Positions 49,953-55,727 of a stretch of DNA of 55,727 nt are shown in pieces (the first letter of the stretch is position 1; every line of letters begins with the position of its first letter). Made by a program: the position numbers and the translations under genes. Origin of the DNA: CAYWGR01 sp964458015 (GTDB lineage: Bacteria > Planctomycetota > Planctomycetia > Pirellulales > Thermoguttaceae); contig CAYWGR010000009.1 in NCBI GenBank assembly GCA_964458015.1, positions 1 to 55,727 of the forward strand. Direction: 5' to 3'. The notes below the pieces were generated by a model. That model was not told where the DNA came from and did no database searches. It worked only from the letters and a program-made list of their open reading frames with translations.

Positions 49953-50293
49953 GAATAACCCCCCTTATTGATATTTGCACAATCAATGAACCTAGGCCGA
50001 CCAACGGAAGGCCGGAAATAGGGCCAAATGGTTGACTGGCCAGTTCATTATCCAAGCAAACATCAATAATATCAGGTCGCCTAAATAAACTTAGTTTATC
50101 TATCGGGGGGGCGGGTCGGCGGTTTTGACAGATAATAAAAAAATCCCTTGTGTCGGGGGGGCGTTTGCAGCAATTTTGACGCTCTTGAGACTTCGATTTT
50201 TGCGTCACGAACCACAAGGCCGACCGATCTGTCCGATTCGGCCGGCCTTGGAGCGACGTCCCGGCCCCAGTTCATGGACCAGGCAAATGTTGG
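49953..50293. other. leader of the truncated sensor gene
   Basis: No convincing gene. It holds a strong Shine-Dalgarno-like AAGGGGGG on the reverse strand before 49952, a short palindrome ATAAAC/GTTTAT near 50090, and two similar 31-base stretches at 50101-50131 and 50151-50181, each with TCGGGGGGGCG followed after 11-12 bases by TTTTGACA or TTTTGACG. Confidence 0.45.
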
Positions 50294-50437
50294 AAAAAAA
50301 GACATGCGGTTTGAGTGCTATTGCCGTACGTACTCTTAGACGCCGATGGTTCAACGGATGACTGGAGAATGTTCAAGCGTTGCGGATCGGTTTCAAAGTA
50401 TTGCAGATAAACAATAACATCAAGCAAACCGCATGTC
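50294..50437 (-). ncRNA. foldable RNA element after the chemoreceptor gene, function unknown
   Basis: Read on the reverse strand, gacatgcggtttg (50437-50425) and caaaccgcatgtc (50313-50301) form a perfect 13-bp closing helix over 111 bases and are followed at once by seven U (50300-50294). Inside, GUUAUUG (50418-50412) pairs with CAAUAGC (50323-50317) with one U-G pair that would be a C-A mismatch in the other strand's RNA, supporting this orientation. CCGAU/AUCGG and CAACG/CGUUG (50390-50343) form an inner stem. It begins 12 bases after the chemoreceptor stop. It may be a large intrinsic terminator, a 3'-derived small RNA, or a new structured RNA. Confidence 0.55.
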
Positions 50438-50449
50438 CCACCCAAAAGA

Positions 50450-52777
50450 TTATCGAACTTTGAACCGTCCAACGAGGTCGTGGAGCGTGTTGGCTTGAGC
50501 GCCCAATTCCTCGCTTCCCGCAGCCATTTCTTCGCTGCTGGCGGCCGATCGTTCGGTGACTTGGGAGATGTTTTCAATGGCTTTGGATACTTCCGAGGAA
50601 GTCGCGGCTTGCTCCGCGGTAGACTGGGCAATTTCACGGATTTTCGACGCGGTCATGCCGACGCTTTCGATAATTTTATGGAGAGAAGCGTCGGTTTGTT
50701 CGCTAAGCTTCGCGCCTTCGGTCACACGTTGCGACGACTCCTTGATGAGTTGGGCGACTTCGCCCGCGGCATGATTGGAACGTTCGGCCAATTTCCGCAC
50801 TTCATCGGCAACGACGGCGAAGCCCATGCCATGTTCGCCGGCCCTTGCGGCTTCAATGGCCGCGTTCAAGGCAAGCAGATTCGTCTGGTTGGCGATCTCC
50901 GAGATCACCTGCATGATTTCGCGGATCTTGTCCGAACTGGCGCTGATCAATCGCATGGCTTCGATGGATTGCCGGACCATGGTTCCGCCTTCTTCGGCCA
51001 GATGACTGGTGTCGTCGGCCATGCGGTTGGCTACGGCGGCATTGTCCTTCACGGCGGCGATCGATCGAGTCAATTCCTGAATCGCCGCGGTGATCTCTTC
51101 AACGCTCGCGCTTTGATTTTGCGAGCCTTGCGCCAGTTCCTGGGAACCCTCGGCCACGGAGCGGGAAACCTCGGTGAACTGAACGGCGCTGTCGGTGACA
51201 TTGGAAATCAACCCGGCCAAATCGGTCAGCATCTGTCGGATGCCGCCGGCCAATTCGTCGATTGCCTCGTTGCCTTCCACCCGGACACTCTTCGTGAGAT
51301 CGCCGTGGGCCGCTGAACGCACGACGTCCAGCAAATGGTCCACCTTGTTCCGCAACAATTCCGCGTAGTGGCGTTCCTTCTCCATTTGTTCATGTTTAAT
51401 CGCATTCTCACGTTCGGCGGCTACTTTTTCGCGCTCGGCAGCCTGCTTGACGCCTTCGAGGGCGTCGCCGGCGGCTCCAACGGCCTTGTTGATCGCCACC
51501 GACAATCGGCCGATTTCATCCTGCTTGCCCGTGACGGCCAAGCGCTGGGTGTAATCGCCATCGGCCACGGCTTCCATCATGCCCATGGCGCGGATCAAGG
51601 GGGCCGTGATGCGGCCGGCCGAGACATAAGTAACCGCGCCGCACAACACCATGGCGCCCAAAGCTCCGTAAATGCTCCAGTAGACCAGTTGATGCAAGGC
51701 TTGAGCAACTTTTGCTTGGGCATCTTGGAAATCGTCTTCATAAGCTCCCACGCCGATAACCCAATCCCAAGGCTCGAAATAGGTAACGGCCGCCAATTTC
51801 CTGCGGGTTTGCTTTTCATCCTTGTTGCGCCAGGGGTAGTGTTCGAAATCGCAACTGCCGTTTTTCGTGGCGCGTGCCTTGGCGATAATCGACTGAATGA
51901 AAAGATTGCCTTCCGCATCCTGGGCGTCCCAGATATTCTCGCCGTCGCGTTCGCCCTTGGAGGAGACGATGTAGCGTCCCTTCTGATCGCCGGAGCCTCC
52001 CAATATGTAGACGTACCCTGTTTTTCCGGCCACGATATCCATAATTCCTTGTCGCAATTCGGGCATCGCCTCTTGCTTCACGCCGACGTATAGAAGACCG
52101 ATTACTTTTTTATGAGCGTCCAAAATCGGCTTATAGGCGGCGAGATACCAACGATCGACGACGAAAGCCCGGCCTACGAAAGTCTCGCCCTGCAAGGTCG
52201 CGTTGATCACCGGATTGACGGTGCCATCCGCATTATGGGCCGGAATATACGTTCCGATCGCACGGCTCCCATCTTTTTGCTTGACGTTTGTGCAGATCCG
52301 CAGCATGTCTCCCTGTTCATTCATGCGTTGGAAAATCGTGCAAGTATCGCCTAACAGGGCTTGCACCTTATCGACCAAGGGAGAAGGGCGGTTGCTATCG
52401 CTGTTTTGTCCCAGCCACTCCTTGCCCAGCAACATCTCCGGCAGGGAAATTTCTTGTTTTTGTTTGGAAATTTGATTAACGGCGTGCCACGTTACTTGCT
52501 TTTTCGCGATGGATGCGCCGCCCGCGCTCTCTAGCAACTCATTGGCGACGTTGAGGTTTGCCGCTAGCTTTTTCCTGATGCCTTCCTCTTGCACTCGTAG
52601 CATCAGATAAACGTCCTTGGCCACCTTGCTGCATTCCGACTGCGCCAAAGAGTTCAGCTCTTGGGTGATGTGCTGATTCAGCGTGGTTTCTTGATAAAGA
52701 ACGGCGCTAATGACGGTAATGCCGGTCAGTACAATGCCCGAAACCGCAAGAATGAGAATCTTATTTCTGAACCGCAT
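50450..52777 (-). CDS. methyl-accepting chemotaxis protein, Cache-HAMP-MA
   Basis: 775 residues: first membrane helix (about 6-28), periplasmic Cache region (about 30-345), second helix (about 350-380), HAMP (MEAVADGDYTQRLAVTGKQDEIGRLSVAINKAV), a coiled coil rich in Glu/Lys (about 430-465), a second HAMP-like linker (VRSAAHGDLTKSVRVEGNEAIDEL) and the cytoplasmic signalling domain. The tip SEIANQTNLLALNAAIEAARAGEHGMGFAVVADEVRKLAERS is the classic CheA/CheW-binding hairpin. No C-terminal CheR-binding pentapeptide. The sensed ligand is unknown. About 60 percent of the sensor half appears alike in the truncated gene downstream (48585-49952), an evident tandem duplication. No che genes are in the window. 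Confidence 0.95.
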   Translation of the reverse strand: MRFRNKILILAVSGIVLTGITVISAVLYQETTLNQHITQELNSLAQSECSKVAKDVYLMLRVQEEGIRKKLAANLNVANELLESAGGASIAKKQVTWHAVNQISKQKQEISLPEMLLGKEWLGQNSDSNRPSPLVDKVQALLGDTCTIFQRMNEQGDMLRICTNVKQKDGSRAIGTYIPAHNADGTVNPVINATLQGETFVGRAFVVDRWYLAAYKPILDAHKKVIGLLYVGVKQEAMPELRQGIMDIVAGKTGYVYILGGSGDQKGRYIVSSKGERDGENIWDAQDAEGNLFIQSIIAKARATKNGSCDFEHYPWRNKDEKQTRRKLAAVTYFEPWDWVIGVGAYEDDFQDAQAKVAQALHQLVYWSIYGALGAMVLCGAVTYVSAGRITAPLIRAMGMMEAVADGDYTQRLAVTGKQDEIGRLSVAINKAVGAAGDALEGVKQAAEREKVAAERENAIKHEQMEKERHYAELLRNKVDHLLDVVRSAAHGDLTKSVRVEGNEAIDELAGGIRQMLTDLAGLISNVTDSAVQFTEVSRSVAEGSQELAQGSQNQSASVEEITAAIQELTRSIAAVKDNAAVANRMADDTSHLAEEGGTMVRQSIEAMRLISASSDKIREIMQVISEIANQTNLLALNAAIEAARAGEHGMGFAVVADEVRKLAERSNHAAGEVAQLIKESSQRVTEGAKLSEQTDASLHKIIESVGMTASKIREIAQSTAEQAATSSEVSKAIENISQVTERSAASSEEMAAGSEELGAQANTLHDLVGRFKVR

Positions 52778-53104
52778 GTGTATTTCTCCCTGTTGTGCCC
52801 CAAGCGAGTAAATTGTTGAGTGGAATACGTAACAATAGGAGATAATTTCTACAAGGAAGGGGGGGAATTCATACGGTTTATACGGTCTCCCTCCGAGAGA
52901 ATGTTGCGGTTATGCCGGTTGGAAGCGTCGCGCCGCCTCAACCCCATGATCGTGCGAGTCGATGGGGGCAAAATAAACGCCGCGGAAGAGAAAAAAGCAT
53001 TTCAATTCAACGCCGCGATTCCATTCGGCGAACTAGCGCATGTTTTCCCGAGGGATTAACATGCCGGATAAGTGCAGCGTTGATTTGAAAGTTGCTTAAA
53101 AAAG
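52778..53104. other. intergenic region upstream of the chemoreceptor gene
   Basis: 327 bases between the chemoreceptor start and the stop of the DUF1573 gene (both reverse strand). A 79-codon forward frame (52820-53059) is open but has no ribosome site and no recognisable protein features, so it is not called. No promoter could be assigned with confidence. Confidence 0.4.
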
Positions 53105-54133
53105 CTAGGGCGCAGACTTCGGAGGCCCTAGTTGCACGGATACGTCGGCTTCAACCGCTCCGGCGCCGGCCATATCGGTTTCTAAGCGGATTTTTGCCTT
53201 CACGACATCGTTCGACGACGCGGCTTCTTTCGCCAAAAACGTAACCGGAAGAATGTGCGCCGTCTTGGCGTCGTTCGATGCCTTGCATTCGAATCGCTTG
53301 TCGCTGGAAGAGATTCCCGTGATGCGAAACGGCTTGCGTCCTTGGACCACAAGATTGCTGATAACAGGTTTTCCGACCTCGGCGATGCCCATCATCAGCG
53401 GGGAAGGACGAACGCTTAATGCCGACATAACCAAACCTTCCACGGCAATCGGCACGCGGGAGGCTTGTGTGTCGTAGTCGTTGGTGACCAAGACGATTTG
53501 ATCGCGGATATAGCCCGGCGGTGCGTCGGGCTTCAGTTGGACGGAAAAGCTGTAATTGACCAAACCCGGCGAACGGTTGGTTTCGGATGCCACGGCTTCG
53601 AGCGAAGGGTTGGTGCATTCGACGCGCAGGATTTTCCAATCGTTGCGGCCTGCGTAGTTGATCGCGGCCGCTTGCTTTGCCCCGCCGCCTTGTGCTACCG
53701 TGCCGAACAGTATTGCGCCCGGCTGCACAACGATGTCGCTGCGGATATAGGTATGAACGTGCAATTGCACTTCGGCCGCGAACGGTTGATCCAGGACGAC
53801 CGTGATGGTGGCGTCTTTGCGGCCGAGAAAATTTCGGGTATCCACGGTTACCAGAATTTCGGCCTTTTCCCACGTTTTGAGGGATTGTTGGTTGATCCGC
53901 GGCGTCGAGCAGCCGCAACTCGACGAAACCGACTGGATGTGGGCGTTTTCCTCGTAAATGTTTTCAACAATAAACCGATGCTCAACCTTGGCGCCGCGCG
54001 CGACAACGCCAAAATCGTGCGAAGTGTGGTCGAACATCGCTTTGGCCCAATCCTGGGCTTCTGCGCCAGTCGAGCTGAGCAACATCCAGGCAACCGCTAA
54101 AAATACAACGACTCGGCTTCTCATTCGCATCAC
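53105..54133 (-). CDS. secreted DUF1573 protein
   Basis: 342 residues with a signal peptide (RSRVVVFLAVAWMLLSSTGAEAQ). The first domain, FDHTSHDFGVVARGAKVEHRFIVEN...SVSSSCGCSTP, is DUF1573, an immunoglobulin-like domain with the S-C-G-C motif; further beta-sandwich repeats follow (ILFGTVAQGGGAKQAAAINYAG, and MMGIAEVGKPVISNLVV). Such proteins are very common in planctomycetes; their role is unknown and probably structural or copper/sulfur related in some cases. An ATG two codons inside (MRSR) is an equally possible start. Stands alone. Confidence 0.88.
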   Translation of the reverse strand: MMRMRSRVVVFLAVAWMLLSSTGAEAQDWAKAMFDHTSHDFGVVARGAKVEHRFIVENIYEENAHIQSVSSSCGCSTPRINQQSLKTWEKAEILVTVDTRNFLGRKDATITVVLDQPFAAEVQLHVHTYIRSDIVVQPGAILFGTVAQGGGAKQAAAINYAGRNDWKILRVECTNPSLEAVASETNRSPGLVNYSFSVQLKPDAPPGYIRDQIVLVTNDYDTQASRVPIAVEGLVMSALSVRPSPLMMGIAEVGKPVISNLVVQGRKPFRITGISSSDKRFECKASNDAKTAHILPVTFLAKEAASSNDVVKAKIRLETDMAGAGAVEADVSVQLGPPKSAP

Positions 54134-54261
54134 GTGGGGGAATGGGCAAACAAAGGTGGAATGCTATATCAAATGGTGATTTTATCCACTTTCGGCCAAA
54201 AGTGGAAGACAATGGAGGCCTAGGGGGGGAGAACTGAAAAGTCCTTGGTCACGGAGGAACC

Positions 54262-54346
54262 GTCATCCTGAGCGAAGCGAAGGATCTCATCGGTGTATTG
54301 AGGGACTTGGCTAGGCTCACATAGATTCTTCGCTGCGCTCAGAATG
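54262..54346. repeat. CATCCTGAGCGAAG-type inverted repeat
   Basis: gtcatcctgagcgaagcgaa continuing to ggatct (54262-54287) is matched in inverted, imperfect form by agattcttcgctgcgctcag continuing to aatg (54323-54346). The unit is of a type found dispersed between genes in many environmental genomes. Third repeat family of the window; sits between two reverse-strand genes. Confidence 0.65.
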
Positions 54347-54426
54347 CCAGCTTTTGGCAACTTTGTAGTTCTCCCGAGGCGGAGGGGGGCCGACTGTTGC
54401 GGTTTGTCTCGGTTCGGCAAATTCCG

Positions 54427-55113
54427 TCAATTTCGGAATGCCAATTTAATGGAACTATCGTTAAGCGTCAGCAAGGCCCAAATGCCGAAGGGGAGGCCCA
54501 GCAGGCAGCATGGCGAAATACATGGAATCATGGCGATGATCGAGGCGATGACCGACAAGAGATAATTGTCTAGTTTTTTCATTTTCCATGCGCCGATCAG
54601 CAGTACGAGATCCATCAGCAAGCCGACCAACGAGGCCGCAATAAACATGCCGCAGCCGAGTGCCAGGCTTGCGGTATCTTGGCCTTGGGGAGGATTCATG
54701 CCGAGCATTTCGACGAGCATGAATGAATATAAAAGGATCACGGCCGAGTGCAGAATGACGTTGATGATGCCGGTTGCCAGCAAGGCGTTGGCCGGGGCGG
54801 CAATTCGCTCGGCTGCCAGTGGATCAGCTTGGCCGGGCAGGATCTGGTGCTTAAAAACACCCGGCGATTGATAGGGATTCTCCGAGTCTTGGGCCGTGGC
54901 AGCCGGGCTAAATGGATTATTGGATGCTTGGGTTGGAAAAGCGGGTGCCTCGGTCGTCAATGGGGCCAAACGTGGGGGTGTGCCGGCCGGTTCCACATCG
55001 CTCGGCACGGTGGTTAGCGCGCCGCACTCGGGGCATGCGGCCTGGCGACCTGCCGTCGCGTCATCGGTTTTCAGCAATCGGCCACATTCGTGGCAACGAA
55101 ATTGAATCGACAT
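54427..55113 (-). CDS. zinc-ribbon membrane protein
   Basis: 228 residues. An N-terminal zinc ribbon, FRCHECGRLLKTDDATAGRQAACPECGALTTVP (C-x2-C ... C-x2-C), as seen in many planctomycete proteins; a Pro/Ala-rich linker with NPYQSPGVF; and four hydrophobic helices in the C-terminal half (ALLATGIINVILHSAVILLYSFMLVEML, ALGCGMFIAASLVGLLMDLVLLIGAW, YLLSVIASIIAMIPCISPCCLLGLPFGIWALL). The last pair ends in G-x-P-x-G-I-W-A-L-x-x-L, as in DUF4190-like proteins. Function unknown. Confidence 0.8.
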   Translation of the reverse strand: MSIQFRCHECGRLLKTDDATAGRQAACPECGALTTVPSDVEPAGTPPRLAPLTTEAPAFPTQASNNPFSPAATAQDSENPYQSPGVFKHQILPGQADPLAAERIAAPANALLATGIINVILHSAVILLYSFMLVEMLGMNPPQGQDTASLALGCGMFIAASLVGLLMDLVLLIGAWKMKKLDNYLLSVIASIIAMIPCISPCCLLGLPFGIWALLTLNDSSIKLAFRN

Positions 55114-55306
55114 TCGAGGCTCCCTCCTTAGGTGTAAAGTATAGCGGGAAACAGTTGGAGAGTGGAGAGGGATAAGGGGATAAGGGAAGTGTACGAAGTT
55201 GCCGCCGGTGTTTTTGTTCCTAACCTATTGCCGAACCTATTGCCGATTGCCGTTTATCTAGCCTCTAACCTAGTCGCTGTTTGCCTTTTGCTGTAGGCTG
55301 TAGCCT

Positions 55307-55727
55307 ATGTTTTCACCTACGGAAATACTTGGACCGGGCGGACGGATTGCGGCCCGGCTACCGAATTACGAGCATCGCAGCCAGCAGGTCGATATGGCCG
55401 AGGCGGTGGATTGCGCGATTCGCCGGCGGCATCATTTAGTGGTCGAGGCGGGAACCGGCGTAGGTNNNNNNNNNNCTTGCGGTGGCCGGTCAAGAGGCGA
55501 CGGAGGAAGATGACGAAACAAAAAAGACGCGCCGCGTGGTTGTGGCCACCCACACGATCAGTCTTCAAGAGCAGTTGATGCAAAAGGATTTGCCGCTGTT
55601 GAACAGCGTCATACCGTTGGAGTTTTCGGCGGTTTTGGTGAAAGGACGCAGCAACTATATCAGCCTTCGGCGTTTGGCTGCCGCGATGAGCAGGGCTGCC
55701 AGTCTGTTTAGCGACGACGAGGAATTC
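55307..55727 (+). CDS. dinG: DinG/Rad3-type ATP-dependent DNA helicase, N-terminal part
   Basis: Start of an XPD/DinG-like superfamily 2 helicase; the window ends inside it. PNYEHRSQQVDMAEAVDCAI is the Q-motif-like start and HHLVVEAGTGVG the Walker A, whose GKS lies in the N gap at 55466-55475. After the gap, in another frame, come RRVVVATHTISLQEQLMQKDLPLL (motif Ia) and AVLVKGRSNYISLRRL. In many DinG proteins that last block reads KGRxNYLC with the first iron-sulfur cysteine; here the position is Ile-Ser, so the cluster ligand seems missing in this relative. ATG at 55307 fits the family. Confidence 0.88.
55466..55475. other. assembly gap (10 N) in the dinG-like gene
   Basis: Ten undetermined bases exactly in the Walker A region. 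Frames on both sides differ by one, so the real gap is not ten bases; about 30 bases (KSFAYLVPAIL-like) are expected from relatives. Confidence 0.95.

Noticed and set aside
52820..53059. Possible 79-residue protein upstream of the chemoreceptor gene
   Set aside because: No Shine-Dalgarno, no recognisable features; kept only as a remark in the intergenic entry.
55722..55727. EcoRI site (GAATTC) exactly at the window end, as a sign of a cloning junction
   Set aside because: One six-base match at an edge can be chance, and the window start shows no matching site.

Overview
The window looks like part of a metagenome-assembled planctomycete genome (Pirellulales-like). The grounds are indirect: a Tat-exported Gfo/Idh/MocA oxidoreductase beside a 3-keto-disaccharide hydrolase (DUF1080) protein, a DUF1573 protein, a Ser/Thr kinase with a C-terminal membrane anchor, a zinc-ribbon/membrane protein of planctomycete style, and moderate-to-high GC. 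Two runs of exactly ten N (20028-20037, 55466-55475) are assembly gaps that split an MBOAT gene and a DinG-type helicase gene. In both, the reading frame changes across the gap, so ten bases is not the true gap size.

Layout. 1-18200 is mostly housekeeping: a DUF502 membrane protein (cut by the window edge), hemC, a reverse-strand run ACT protein > addB > addA (double-strand break end processing), a YbgC-like thioesterase, a two-gene unit (ArsF-like lipid-anchored or membrane-anchored protein > Ser/Thr kinase), and gltB-gltD (glutamate synthase). 18200-23800 holds an MBOAT/SGNH O-acetylation pair, a glycosyltransferase and an Sfp-type phosphopantetheinyl transferase. 23800-38300 is the accessory core, a glycan assembly cluster: a Gfo/Idh oxidoreductase (reverse strand), then on the forward strand a DegT sugar aminotransferase, an acyl carrier protein, a ketoacyl-ACP synthase III, a GNAT acyltransferase, two large glycosyltransferases, a radical SAM-SPASM-methyltransferase fusion, a CgeB-like protein, a GT2 enzyme and a Rossmann/coiled-coil protein. 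38700-41000 is a pair for sugar oxidation/hydrolysis behind a perfect-consensus promoter. 41100-47100 (reverse strand) is a GT-A/GT-B fusion, an LtaS-like sulfatase-fold membrane enzyme and a GT39-like membrane protein. 47200-55727 has serC, two paralogous Cache chemoreceptors (one lacking the signalling domain), a DUF1573 protein, a zinc-ribbon membrane protein and the start of dinG.

How it may work together. I infer that the 25585-28862 genes make a 4-amino (or 3-amino) nucleotide sugar and acylate it with a short chain built on a dedicated ACP, much like the vio genes of Pseudomonas flagellin glycosylation islands. The nearby Sfp-type enzyme could charge the ACP, and the glycosyltransferases and the MBOAT/SGNH pair would assemble and O-acetylate a surface polymer or glycoprotein glycan. 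The rSAM-methyltransferase fusion has no obvious place in a known pathway and is the best candidate for new chemistry. A second candidate for novelty is a 144-base foldable element, ending in a U-tract, directly after the chemoreceptor gene (50294-50437, reverse strand). Palindromic repeats of at least three families sit at gene ends, and one family is inserted in frame inside addA.
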